A stretch of DNA of 64,000 nt from positions 1 through 64,000 of the forward strand of contig LGRX02027733.1 of assembly GCA_001247695.2 (NCBI GenBank), read 5' to 3'. Under the pieces are notes generated by a model. It searched no databases, had not been told where the DNA came from, and saw only the letters and a program-made list of their open reading frames with translations. The DNA comes from Cymbomonas tetramitiformis. Taxonomy: Eukaryota; Chlorophyta; Pyramimonadophyceae; Pyramimonadales; Pyramimonadaceae. The translations under genes and the position numbers were made by a program. Positions 31,761-42,352 of the stretch are shown here, piece by piece. Positions within the stretch are counted from its first letter, which is position 1, and every line of letters begins with the position of its first letter.

Positions 31761-34590
31761 CATCCAGATGACATGCCAGTGTTAACCGGGATCTCACAGA
31801 CCCCTTCACTGGTCTGGCAGAAAAAGGATCTGCCAAGTCCCCCTAAATAGATTCATCGTGATATCAGATCATTGCAGCTTGTAGCCTCCTAAGGGTAGAG
31901 TGCGCACAGTGTATGCCTTTGCACCGTTTTCAGAATCATCACAGTCAGGGTTTGCTGTTTTGCAACCAGGATCAGCACGGGCACCTTGCACTGACTTTTA
32001 AACACCACAGTGACGGTCAGTGTAGTATTAGAGTACCTACTATCTTGTATAGAACATGCTTGTCATTCCGGCCACGAACCCCAGTGGTATAAAATCAACT
32101 TTTGTTTGGGGTGAAACATGGTTGTATATGGTTGCAGTGGTTCGGGACCGACTCTGCAAACTTTCCTGTCATAACAAGTCATTGAACCCAAAACCTAAAG
32201 TTAAGCTGTCACAGGCGGCTGGGAGCAAACTGCCGAGATGGTGCACCTATGTTTGTGCCAGAATCTGACGTTTTTGGCCAAAACCCTACCCCAGTTAGGG
32301 TTCCGCGCGATTCGGAACGCCAACAGTCGGAATCAGGCTGCGATTTTTTGCAGCGATTTAAAAAACCCCTCGCGTAAGGACCCCAGCGAAAAAAAAATGG
32401 CATTCGACATCGCATGACCGAGCTATTCACTGTGCCCACTGGTAACGCAACCGTCAGATTTGATGTCAATTCGTTACCAGTGGGCACACGCTGCTAAGGC
32501 ATCCAAATGACAGATTGAAGTGTTGGCATTAAAGCCGCGTGTAGAACTGACAGATTTTTAAATCCTTGGCTTTACAGAACTTGATTATCTGTAAAACTCT
32601 TCCAACTACAACCTCTTCCCTACAAGCTATATTGGTTGAAATTCGGGTTTGTATAGATACAAAGTGAGGCATGTGGCCAGACCTGGCACAAACATGGGTG
32701 CACCATCTCTGCCGTTAAATAGTTAGCAACTATTTTTGTTGAAACCAGAGCTGCAATGAACTTCGTATTATGATCCAGTGAAAAGGAGCAGATAGAGCCC
32801 CACACCAGCTGAAGAACTTAATTGTCATTGAAGGCTGAGAGACGTGCGTTGCAATTAAGGAAGCCACCCGAGCCGCAACCAACAGTCTAAACCCAAGTGT
32901 TGAACACTTACCATCGGAGTATTATTAGCCCCGACGGGGGAGAGAACTTTCACACATCTTCTCAAAGTTAAGGATATTGGAAAAACGCTCTCAATGTATA
33001 TGATGCGCATATCGCCACTGAAAGAGGTAGAAATACGGCATGTGGTATGGAATTCTACCTCCGCCGGGTACTGTATTCACGTGATGCAAGTATCAAAGAT
33101 GAACCGGAACGACTTGGACTACACCACCGCCACTCCCCCGACACACTTACGCCATACCCGGCGCTGAACACTTGAATCGAATTTGACACCGTTGTTTCCA
33201 AAAGAGCGCCGCACGCGGCCAGAATACACTGAAATTTGATCACGTAATGTACGTGCACAGCACATTTACAAACTGGTATCTCAGATATCTTAACGACAAG
33301 AGTACAGCACACGTCCTTCGGATCGAACGGTCTTTCCGTCATTAGGATTCTGTGTGTAAAACGTCTAAAGCTCATCTAGGTTGATGAGATATATGCCAGC
33401 TGTCACATCGAGTCACCGGCTGAGACTCAAGATTTGTCACGTATCGGAATCTCGACGGGAAAATACTGAACACTGTCATCGTTGGGCTAGCGGCGGCACG
33501 TATTCAACGGGCGACGGTGCTTTGAATTAAGCTTCAAAGCTTGAAAAAAGAGCTCTGAAAGCTGCCAAGGGAGCTCTTAGTTAAAGCTGCCAGGACACAA
33601 TTTCGATGTCCGTACGTAAGAACACGGTGCGCGCTGTATATTTTGAAAAAGACAAAACCCGGATTGCGCAGTGTATAATGCGATGACATGCACAATATTC
33701 TGAGAATATCATGAGTCTGTACGACGTATCCTATGCATATACATATGCACGACGATACGTGAAACTGCTTGGTAAAATGAAGTTTGAAGTCCGGCCTAAA
33801 ATATAGCTCTTTAAAATATCCAGAGGAGGAAGTACAACGAATACGCTTGAAACTCGCATAATATCTCCGGGGCTCAGTGGAAGGCGCCAAGCCGTGGAGC
33901 GTCGCATTATTACAGTCTTATTGCGTATATATCCCGACGGTGCAGCATTCGAGAGGTCTTCGGAGAAATCCGCCACGCTGGTTTAACCGTGCAATTTCAG
34001 GGAAGGTTCTGTGGGCATGCAACGATGTCAGAGCACTCACTACATGACTGTTACAGAGTATTATGATGCATTGAGGGAACTCACCAGTGCCCTGCTATCG
34101 GTGGATCAGTAGCCACTTCCGGGGCTGTAAGCACTGCGACGGCGAGGGTGCCAGTGCCTCGAAGCTTTGACAATTGTGATACGACGAGTCTGAATTTATC
34201 ACGAACGTTGGTCTTGTCAAAATTGTCGTCGAAGTATCGTCTGACAAATTGGATTAGTCAAATATATCGCGAAGACAACTTCATCGTTCAGATATGTGGA
34301 AACTGCCAGGTAGGTTTACTATACTAGGGTACGCTACGGTTGAAGTTCTCATCGGAATTATCGGAAGTTCAATGGGCACCGTCCCCGGCGGGGAATTTTA
34401 AAGTTTTTAACACACGGATACTATGGTGTTGACAGTGGGGAGTCTATTATTGTGAGATTCTTTCCTCTGAGATTTAAAGACCAGGCTTATTCAATGTCGC
34501 AGGAGCCCGAGGGAGTTTTGTGCAAATCCCAGGGCTTGGAACTTGGTTATACAATGTATACATCACTGAACTAATACGTTCGTTGTAAGA
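31761..34590. other. No gene recognised; one strong hairpin
   Basis: About 2.8 kb of AT-moderate DNA. Short frames (for example 33055–33375 and 33731–33976 on minus) have no recognisable features. Contains the 32431–32488 hairpin. Confidence 0.35.
32431..32488. repeat. Perfect hairpin, 17-bp arms
   Basis: tgtgcccactggtaacg (32431–32447) and its exact reverse complement (32472–32488) around a 24-base loop. Confidence 0.9.
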
Positions 34591-34599
34591 GAGAAGTAT

Positions 34600-34770
34600 T
34601 AGTTCAGTTAGTTCAGTGCTAGTATTAGTTGAGTGATTAAACTAATAAATTATTAGTTCAGTCATTCGATTGAACTAATAAATTATTAGTTCAGTCATTG
34701 AACTAATAAATTATTAATTCAGTCATTGAACTAATAAATTATTAATTCAGTCATTGATTGAACTAAACCG
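34600..34770. repeat. Tandem palindromic repeat gaactaataaattattagttcagtcatt
   Basis: About five units of 28–32 bp, each containing the palindrome CTAATAAATTATTAG or a variant with ATTAATTC. AT-rich, no coding potential. Confidence 0.85.
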
Positions 34771-35155
34771 ACATGTGCGGTAATAACTGATGGCTTTCCG
34801 ATCAGTGTAGGATGACAGGCAGTATGACTGTCATCCGGAGCAGATCTGAAAACCTAAAACCTCTGCCCTCATATTCATATTCATACACATAGGGGTGAGG
34901 TTTTCGGCTCCACCCTAAAGAGAGGGGGCGCATGGAGGGGAGGGGGTGGGGTGGCAAATCTGCAGCCCCTCCATCAAGAGGCTATATAGAGGGGGCAGCA
35001 TCCAAGGGGCATGCATGGGAGCATATGGGGTATGTGACCACTGGATAGAGGGCCTGTAGAGGGTCATTTTGGTACCCATGGGCCGCCTTGGGCTATCCTA
35101 AGGCTATACTAGAATGTCCTAGTGACACAGTGAAAACGTTGAACGCCGTAGGGTT

Positions 35156-35269
35156 TGCTGAAATCTGTATAGGCAGCCCTGACCGGGAGTCCCGGTGCAG
35201 GCCCCTATGACAGATTCCTAGGTAGCCAACACTGGACCGTGATTGATCCGTAAGCCTGTGCTGTGACAC
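35156..35269 (+). repeat. LTR fragment of the TGCTGAAATC family
   Basis: The first ~114 bp match the LTR at 24858 nearly base for base (tgctgaaatctgtataggc ... gtgctgtgacac), then identity stops and different sequence begins, as if truncated or interrupted by another insertion. Confidence 0.85.
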
Positions 35270-35551
35270 TCATGGGAACAATGACTTTAGCCCCCCCCAC
35301 TGTAAGGGGGTGGCAGTCCTGTCCGCCTGTGTCACCCCTCGACCCGCGGTGCCGTCTTGCCTGGCACGGTCATGCTCGGTTCAGGGAATAAAACACTCCC
35401 CGTATATTATTCAATCATCTTCGCACTGTGAAACCCGAAGCGCCTGCTTGACCGCTTTGTTCTAGGTTTCCGTGACATATATATATACCCGACTCCGTCA
35501 ACTACATATATATATTTCACTGTTTCTGTCAGGTTATCGGTTCACCACTTA
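35270..35551. other. Sequence between the LTR fragment and the methyltransferase remnant
   Basis: Starts with a run of c's and g's, then GC-rich, then tatatata tracts (35480–35510). It could be the LTR or leader of the element that carried the methyltransferase; not proven. Confidence 0.35.
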
Positions 35552-35967
35552 GTGGGTGTTTCGATTTTCACTGCTCTGAGATCCCGCGGAACCAGCGGCC
35601 GCACACTGCTGGTACCCTTCCGTGGTACAGGTAGTGTGGAGAGAAGTTTCCTGTCATGTTATCCGAAGAGCACCGTGGTCACGATCATGATCCTCGCGGT
35701 TGGCAACCTACCTACGCTACGAAGGTACACGCCTGGGACTTCAAGCGTTACGCTCCTGGTTACTTTGACGTCATTTGGGCTAGCCCACCGTGCACAAAAT
35801 ATAGTCAAGCCAAGACTACTGGGGTGCGACAACTGCGACAGGCGGATGCCTGTGTACGCCGTACGCTTCAAATCTTCTATTTTCTCAAACCCAAACATTG
35901 GTTTATGGAGAATCCGATGGGCAGGTTTTGTGGGATATATAGTGCCAACTATATATTGAGGTGCTGA
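35552..35967 (+). pseudogene. DNA cytosine (C5) methyltransferase fragment, frameshifted
   Basis: One frame gives LLVPFRGTGSV (35600–35640), matching methyltransferase motif I (FxGxGS). Within a few bases the homologous reading moves to a second frame: EKF..., then an acidic WDFKRYAPGYFDVIWASPPC segment (catalytic PPC motif IV near 35790), TKYSQ, and FLKPKHWFMENP (motif VI ENP near 35905). A +1/−2-type frameshift near 35640 and loss of everything after motif VI, including the target-recognition domain and motifs IX–X, mark it as broken. It lies among LTR fragments. Cytosine methyltransferases carried by retrotransposons have been described in some algae and dinoflagellates, so a retroelement origin is likely; a phage-like free gene is the alternative. 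Confidence 0.75.
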
Positions 35968-36049
35968 TCACTCAGAATGCTTACACTTAAGATAACATAA
36001 GAAGTCAAGTTAGATTGAGTGTCGCTCGGCTTAAGCCCGAAACCCTGAA

Positions 36050-36124
36050 CCTGTGACAGCCGTACTGTACGGAGTACTAGTACAGACAGAGGACTGTGAC
36101 ATACACGGGGTGTCACATCCAGCA
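36050..36124 (-). repeat. Start of the 3' LTR of element C
   Basis: On the minus strand a purine/GT-rich tract gtacagggtggtg is followed at 36124 by TGCTGGATGTGACACC. Element B has the same arrangement (gctggggtggtg then TGCTGAAA at 42684), and both LTRs share an inverted TGTGACA...TGTCACA. This marks the 3' LTR of a minus-strand relative of B; its far end was not resolved. Confidence 0.5.
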
Positions 36125-36338
36125 CACCACCCTGTACTATTACGGAGGAAGAGTTAGGGTGGAACAGGCAGTGTTAGGTGAAACAAAACACACCATCTCA
36201 AGCGGTGGAAACAGATTGCTAGTGGGGGCCTGTGCTCTTGGCCAGGGCGGTCCCAAATCTCTAGCTAGCACTACACACTGAAGGCTACTGTGCCCGTGAT
36301 ACAGATCTAGCGGTGCTACTAGGCTTTCGACAGTAACT
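36125..36338 (-). other. 3' untranslated region of element C
   Basis: About 210 bp between the stop codon of the element C ORF and its 3' LTR. It parallels the ~330-bp stretch after ORF2 in element B, ending in a similar cctaacact...ggtggtg block. Confidence 0.45.
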
Positions 36339-37355
36339 CTAGCCACCTTTAAAGTGGTCCACAGAGCAGAGTTCACAAAGATTGAAGTTGGTGTAGTTCT
36401 CAAATTGAAAGTTCAGATTGCAGATGTCGAAGCCGTCAGAGTCCAGATTGAAGATGCCGTAGAAGTCAGTCGGTCCAGTGTCCAGAAGGTCGGGGTCAGT
36501 GAAGTAGTCCACTGTGCCATTCTGATAACCAGAGCAGCCACCGTACACCACCGACCGTGGAGTAATCTCCACATCACAAAGTGCCGTGCTGGCGGTGACG
36601 GTGTCGATCATGGCGATGCTCACACACAGAAACAAAGCGGGGATAGCTGCTGCCGTGAGGAATGCTCCGATTGAAGGTGTCCGTACACCACCAACCCGTG
36701 GAGCGGGTGGTGGGACGGCATCATGTAAGTCCCCGTCGTCAGACTCCGTGTCAGCCACGCTGGCCGAATCATGCGTGGAAGAAATGTACGGAGGCAGGGG
36801 CTTGAAGGATTGAAGTGAGACCTGCGGCTCGGGCTCGAAGAAGCCCAATTTTACAGACATGTTGTCCATAAAGGACTGCTCGAAGGGCGCCTCACCGTCA
36901 GCGAACTGCTTCGGGTAAATTACCGCTTCCCCCTCGGCCTCGATCGCCACTTCCGGCTCATGCTCCACGACGGCATCGTCGATCACGGAGGGCGCGGCCG
37001 AACCGAAGTGTACCATCGGAAAGTGCTGAGTTCCGGACTCAGCACCACCAGCCACCTGCTTGAGCTCTCGGAGAGCGGTGCGTGCTTCATGCACGCGGGT
37101 AGCAAGGAGAGAGGGTTGGGTGGGCGTCAATCCCGCGTACTGTGCTCGGAGCCCCACGTCAATGTCCTCGGAGAACGTGAAGGGCTCCTCGTCCTGCCGA
37201 ACCAAGGGATGATCATGCTGTGCACACAGTCGAGCAAAGGCGGTGTCGTCCTCAGTGTCGAATGCGGTCTGGAAGGCAGACACGAGGCCGTCGGCGTCGT
37301 CGGCTTGCTCAATTACGCACTCGTCGCACTTGATGTCGGCGGTGGGGCAATTCGC
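36339..37355 (-). CDS. Element C: membrane-anchored protein, N-terminus lost
   Basis: Minus-strand frame ending at 36339. The listed N-terminus of repeated Met-Thr comes from the LTR of element A (starts at 37356) and is not part of the original gene, so the true protein is truncated by that insertion. What remains has acidic, low-complexity stretches, a hydrophobic helix (PSIGAFLTAAAIPALFLCVS, near 36690–36610) and a C-terminal ~100 residues rich in Asp/Tyr/Asn/Cys with two N-x-T sites. The layout matches ORF2 of element B, where a helix starting FGTPAIGALAVLSLLC is followed by a Tyr/Asp-rich tail. Function unknown; an Env-like or Gag-processing region is conceivable. Confidence 0.55.
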   Translation of the reverse strand, partial: ANCPTADIKCDECVIEQADDADGLVSAFQTAFDTEDDTAFARLCAQHDHPLVRQDEEPFTFSEDIDVGLRAQYAGLTPTQPSLLATRVHEARTALRELKQVAGGAESGTQHFPMVHFGSAAPSVIDDAVVEHEPEVAIEAEGEAVIYPKQFADGEAPFEQSFMDNMSVKLGFFEPEPQVSLQSFKPLPPYISSTHDSASVADTESDDGDLHDAVPPPAPRVGGVRTPSIGAFLTAAAIPALFLCVSIAMIDTVTASTALCDVEITPRSVVYGGCSGYQNGTVDYFTDPDLLDTGPTDFYGIFNLDSDGFDICNLNFQFENYTNFNLCELCSVDHFKGG

Positions 37356-37983
37356 TGTCAGGGTCATGACCGATGACATATGTGTCATACATGTCATACG
37401 TGTCATACCTGTCAGACATGTCATACCATGTCATGTCATGTCATGTCGGTCGTGTCATATATTATTATGACAGTCGGTCGCGTCATATATTATTATGACA
37501 GTCGGTCGCGTCATATATTATTATGACAGTCGTCAGTACGGTCGACCATGACTGTACCTGTCGTCAGATGATAATGTCACATCATCTGTCATTATTCAAG
37601 GAAAGACTTGAATGACCCTGTCATCGAGAGTTCGTACGTCGAACTCGAAGATGACAAGCAAGATACATCTTGAAGTACAAACAAGAACCATCTTTGCTTT
37701 AAGCATGTGCGGAACACGCATGCACAGCATGAACGAACTATTCGTTATTATCACCATGCTGGTCGTTCAACCTATGTCTCGGGTTCACAACCCAATGGCG
37801 GTACTATCTATGATGATAGGAGACATATGGTATAAGATGAGGAAGCGTTGGGCTTCAAGCAGTTCTTCACTCAGAGACTGCACTCATCACCCGCTATTAC
37901 GCACACTCGCATTGCTGTCCAACTTTGCAGTGTTTATTTGTATATTGATAATATATTCACGGCGCCTGTTTATTCCGCCGTAT
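37356..37983 (+). repeat. 5' LTR copy of element A (first 628 bp)
   Basis: Begins TGTCAGGGTCATGACCGATG and aligns without gaps to 50418–51045 with only about one substitution that I noticed. It includes repeated tcatgtcatg and three tandem units containing the palindrome TCATA-TATTATTA-TGA (37446–37530). The LTR probably extends past 37983, but the second copy is interrupted there so the end cannot be fixed. Confidence 0.85.
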
Positions 37984-39367
37984 CAGATGGTATTCTCCTA
38001 AAACTCGTCAAGGCACGAAAAGAGAACTCAAGTGTGAGTGCAGCGTCAGAGATAGTATATTTCATATTGTTCGCAGGTTTGCAGGTGGGCGCATAAGCGA
38101 CAGCGCTCGCAGTGATACTGAATATCTGCACAGCGAATATTGATATCTGCACGCTCGAATAATCGACAGAACAGAGTGCGCGAGGATAATCGTCGCATCG
38201 ACAGATCGTATACAGCAGCAGAGCGTCATCTATTATACTGCGCGAAAAGGTGTGTATGCGCCAAACAAATGTACGGCGATCACATATGCGCACAGGAATG
38301 ATTCGCAGCTGTAAGAATTACGCAGTATGAGATGCGGGCACGGAAAACATCAGCGGAATCATGATCCGCGCGCAAATTAGCACTCGTATCATGTGCTAAG
38401 TATATGGCGACAAAATGTGCTCTTCATCAACAGCGCGTACAATTGCGATATTCATGATTGCAATAAATCACTTGCAGCGCACGATCATTATCTTGCAGTT
38501 TTGTGATGACGATGCCAATATGCAAAATGTCATCAATACACAGTCGTTATTGAAAGTTGCAATAATCATCTGCGCATCATATGCGCGCGTCACGATATCT
38601 TCTGCAAAATATGTGTACACTTACAGGGATAATCATGAACAGATGCATGATGACAATATTGCAGCATGCCACACAATACTTTGATGACTGCTGAGATATT
38701 GCAAATTATTCACTGTCAGATTTGTATACTTACTTGCAATCAAGAGTGTGAACTGCATAAATGATGTGTGAATAGCTTACACACACACACATGCTCAACA
38801 TGACAGATCATGAATAATCATCAGCATTCATGCTTATCAGAAGCATAGTAATGTGTGCAAAATATGTGTGTGCGGAGATTTCAATGATTACAGCACACAC
38901 ACATACACACGGCACATATACTCACTTGCAGCTTCACCAACATGCAGTACATAAAGAGTGCATTCAGCATTATACCACATGTACATTATATGCTGAGTGA
39001 CTGCAACACTGTGAATTGTGCATGCTTAACTAATACAGCTTGACCACGATACCAGCTGTAGTATACATTGCACAAGCATTCTGCAGTGAATGTTATATTT
39101 GGAATCCATGTTAGCAAAAGGTGCCTGAAGGTGGTTGTTAACATCATAATTAGCTCGACAAAGGCCTGACATGCATGTCGAGATACATGGGATGGACTTG
39201 TCGTTCTATGGTGGATCACTGGAAGGAATGCTCACCTGAGCTACATGTGAAATATACCCAGCAACTCATTTTGTAATGAGATCAACATGGAATTACAATA
39301 ATCCCTAAACCTGATATATCATGCTAGATGTATTCAGTGCATGGTATGCTGACTATCTTGCATGATG
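37984..39367. other. AT-rich interior of element A, left part
   Basis: No gene. AT-rich with many atcatg/tgcatg and gtgtgtg tracts. It should contain the end of the 5' LTR and a primer site, which I could not pinpoint. Confidence 0.4.
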
Positions 39368-39621
39368 TGCTGAAATCTGTATAGGCAGCCCTGACTGGGA
39401 GTCCCGGTCAGGCCCCTATGACAGATCCCTAGGACCAACACTGGACTGTTGACTGATCTGTAGGTTCGTACTGTGACACACGCTGTGTCACAGGTAGGCT
39501 AGACACCGAGACCGTCCGAGACCGTTCCGGGTATATCTAGCTTAGGGTTTATTTATCTTACACAGTTTATCCACACGAGTACGGGACTTTCTGATATCTA
39601 GTGTACTTGGATATTCCGGTA
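39368..39621 (+). repeat. Element B 5' LTR
   Basis: TGCTGAAATCTG...GATATTCCGGTA. It contains two inverted stems (gggagtccc and tgtgacacacgctgtgtcaca) kept in other family members. Confidence 0.92.
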
Positions 39622-40019
39622 GGTCGTGGCCCCATCCACGTTTTCATTCCACTTGCTATCTTGGCCATGATTGGCTAAGCAGCCGCTTGAAGAGGTGGTG
39701 CGCACTTGCGCGTTTGGGTGCGACTAGGATTTGGACATGATTTTACGGTAGACGTCTTTTGCGGCTGCGAGTCATGGGCACCGCGCGTTGCTATTGCTCG
39801 GTTGTGGCAATGTTCATTTACGTTGTTTTACCTGCCCTGATCCCGCTGGTTTACGTATTTTGGGCTGGTGCTCCGGACGCCTTCGACCACATCGACATTT
39901 GCAAGTGCCCCACGCTCTTTTCGCCGCTCCGCACGTTCTGCCGTTACGTCATCCCTCCATTTCCGCCACAACGCCCAAGCGTGCTACCGCGCATCATCTT
40001 TTCTCTGGCTTTCAGAAGA

Positions 40020-41102
40020 ATGGCGACATCTACACGAGCTCGTAAACGCCTATTGAAGGACTCCGACCTGGACGCCTCTATACGGCTTTTGGATGCGGTT
40101 CGGGACACTCCGACCGCTAGCACTCCACCTGTGGTGCCCCCTGCTGTTTCCAGCAACTCCGACACCGCTGTCGCGTTGCGGAAACATCTTGTTGACCAGC
40201 ACGCCGCTGTTGACGTGGTCTACAAGGGGAGGTTGCATCGGGCTTGGGCCAAGGGTATCCGCGAGGATATCCTTGGTTCCAAGAAACATCATTATCGTGG
40301 CACTGACGACACCGACCGTCTCTCCGAGTTGGTGGTGCAGCTTCGGACCGAGTTTGAGTCCGCTGGGCTGGACTTGACCCCCTTTGACCTCGACGACCCC
40401 GCCTCTCTGGTTATCGAGAAGGTGAATGGGCTCCTCTATGACGTCTTGGCCCTCGTCGTGGAGCGGAACTCTGTGGCCGACACCTGGCTTCGGGGTACGG
40501 ACTCTTCGGCTGACCGAGATGGACGTCGTGCCCTCATCGACATCATCAAGGGGAGCGTGCCGACAGTCCTTCGCGAGAGCCACCAGCAGGAGCATGCGGC
40601 GCTTCGTTATCCCGCAGGCGTTGACCCGCAGCCGATCTTGGCTCGTGAGCAACGTCTGGTGCGGGATAACCGCGCTCCTGACTGGCAGCCCACCGACGAG
40701 ACCCGTAAGCTGTCACTCTACAACCGCCTCGACCCGATCTTCTACGCGGCGGTGAAGGTGCGTTATCCGCTTGCGGGTGACCTCGGCGGAGTCACTCTCC
40801 GCTCGCTGCAGGCTCTCGTCGTGGCCATCTTCCAGGCATGGGCGCAGTCGGACGAGGGGGCGTCGGCGCGTGAGAAGCAGACACTGGGGACGGGCGGTAA
40901 GCCCTCTGCGCTTATCACGTCGTCTGAGTACGCCGTTCTGCTCGAGGAGATTGCGGCCTTGAAGGCCTTGGTGCGAGGTGGCCGTGCGGGCGGGGGACAG
41001 CAGCCGCAGCCGCAGCATCGGGGGAAGCAGCATCCGAGGGGGTTTCGCGTGGGTGCAGGCAACCCCCCCGCGGTCGGCTTCGACCGCGACAGCATGGCAT
41101 GA
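40020..41102 (+). CDS. Element B ORF1, Gag-like
   Basis: ATG at 40020 begins MATSTRARKRLL and runs 360 codons to TGA at 41100–41102. The same frame is open further upstream with an ATG at 39774 that would add 82 residues including a hydrophobic stretch (about 39800–39870); I prefer 40020 because the upstream part looks like a leader. The protein is basic at the N-terminus, helical in the centre (repeated Leu/Arg/Asp heptad-like spacing, 40250–40850) and ends Gly/Gln/His/Arg-rich, as capsid proteins often do before a nucleocapsid. ORF2 starts inside its stop codon (ATGA). Confidence 0.7.
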   Translation: MATSTRARKRLLKDSDLDASIRLLDAVRDTPTASTPPVVPPAVSSNSDTAVALRKHLVDQHAAVDVVYKGRLHRAWAKGIREDILGSKKHHYRGTDDTDRLSELVVQLRTEFESAGLDLTPFDLDDPASLVIEKVNGLLYDVLALVVERNSVADTWLRGTDSSADRDGRRALIDIIKGSVPTVLRESHQQEHAALRYPAGVDPQPILAREQRLVRDNRAPDWQPTDETRKLSLYNRLDPIFYAAVKVRYPLAGDLGGVTLRSLQALVVAIFQAWAQSDEGASAREKQTLGTGGKPSALITSSEYAVLLEEIAALKALVRGGRAGGGQQPQPQHRGKQHPRGFRVGAGNPPAVGFDRDSMA

Positions 41103-42352
41103 AGGCCAAGCCGTTGTGCCACCGCTGCCGCAAGGCCGGTAAGGGAGAGGTGTATCACCCGTATCGCGACTGCCCGCTTGGCGGTCGCCAACACTCACCA
41201 GCCACGGCCGCGGCTTTCTGCATTCCCATTGAGCAGGAGGACGCGGAGGGCCTGCACGCATTGGCACTCGTGCAGGTCTTCCAGGACGCGGCGGACAGTG
41301 GACCGGAGGCCTTCTCGCATGCGGCGTTGGCGTATGGTCCGCCCGCGGTGCTCTCCGCGGACGGCGTCGGTGGGATCGACGTGGCGGCCTACGGATTCAG
41401 CGTACCGCCTCCGCCTTCTGGCGGGACCGACGACGAGGACATCTTGCGGCGGCTTGATGCCCTCACCTCTGAGGTTCAGGCCGCCCAAGAGCAGGTACAT
41501 TACACCCACGCATCCTTTGTTCCTGGGAGTGCGGTTGGGGAGCATGCATCGGCTTTGGTGTGTGGCCCTGCCGCTGCGGCGGGGATCACACCGGAGGGGC
41601 AGGTTCCGGCAGGTGGTGCGGCGGCATCGGCGTCCGCCGTGCCGGCCCCTGCTATGCCTGTTTCGCAGGCGAAGGATGTACAGCCCGCGCCAGTTCAATC
41701 GGCGCGGGTGACCACCACAGAGGCGACATGCGGTGAGTTCGGAGGCTTCGTGCAGACAGTGAATCACGCCGCCGTCCACCCCTCTGACCTGACAGGCTAT
41801 GACACGGACGACTACGAGGATTACGCCGACGGTACTTTCGCGGTGAAGCCGCGGGCTCCGTCCGGTGCTGTCGGATGCGGTGTGCCGCCTTTCGGCTTTG
41901 GCACTCCGGCGATCGGCGCTCTCGCGGTGCTCTCTCTGTTGTGCATTTCTTTTGCAGGTGTGTCTGTTTCGGCGTCCACAGCTCCTGCTGTGTCGGCATG
42001 TGCACCGGCTACGGAGATGCCTTCGCCTGGTGGTGATCTCGATTGGGAAACTCCGTCATTTTACTCTACGAATGATTTTGTTGACTCGGTGATGCCAGCT
42101 CGGGATCTCTTGTTAGCTGGCGGTTTGCCACAGCTTCAGCCGCCCGAGCCTCCTGACACTTTGAGCTTTTTAGCACTTCAGGATTTGGCTCAAGCGGATT
42201 TGGGTATTGACATGGCGTTCTACTACGGCATGGCCTTACATGAGAGCGGACCTCTGGATGTTCAGCACTACTACGGTGCTGGTTACTTTACTTCCTACTA
42301 TGGGATGGACTTCCGTGAGGCCACCGCTGACTACTTTGGTACTGTCGATTGA
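41099..42352 (+). CDS. Element B ORF2: zinc-knuckle-like and membrane-anchored protein
   Basis: ATG at 41099 overlaps the ORF1 stop (ATGA); 417 codons. The N-terminus carries CHRCRKAGKGEVYHPYRDC, a C-x2-C-x9-H-x4-C variant knuckle. A Pro/Ala/Ser-rich acidic middle follows, then a single predicted transmembrane helix (IGALAVLSLLCISFAGVSVS, about 41910–41970), then ~125 residues rich in Tyr, Asp and Phe. The knuckle suggests it is the end of Gag displaced into the −1 frame; the helix and tail are shared with element C. Translation would need termination–reinitiation or a −1 shift. Function of the tail unknown. Confidence 0.7.
   Translation: MKAKPLCHRCRKAGKGEVYHPYRDCPLGGRQHSPATAAAFCIPIEQEDAEGLHALALVQVFQDAADSGPEAFSHAALAYGPPAVLSADGVGGIDVAAYGFSVPPPPSGGTDDEDILRRLDALTSEVQAAQEQVHYTHASFVPGSAVGEHASALVCGPAAAAGITPEGQVPAGGAAASASAVPAPAMPVSQAKDVQPAPVQSARVTTTEATCGEFGGFVQTVNHAAVHPSDLTGYDTDDYEDYADGTFAVKPRAPSGAVGCGVPPFGFGTPAIGALAVLSLLCISFAGVSVSASTAPAVSACAPATEMPSPGGDLDWETPSFYSTNDFVDSVMPARDLLLAGGLPQLQPPEPPDTLSFLALQDLAQADLGIDMAFYYGMALHESGPLDVQHYYGAGYFTSYYGMDFREATADYFGTVD

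Noticed and set aside
35659..35898. Minus-strand 79-codon ORF over the methyltransferase remnant
   Set aside because: Reverse shadow; the plus frames contain the ordered methyltransferase motifs.
36339..37424. Met-Thr repeated N-terminus of the element C protein
   Set aside because: The first ~23 codons lie in the tcatgtcat repeats of the element A LTR starting at 37356, so they are not original coding sequence.
37612..38001. 129-codon ORF duplicated at 50674
   Set aside because: It lies inside the LTR of element A, so its presence twice reflects LTR duplication; no recognisable protein.
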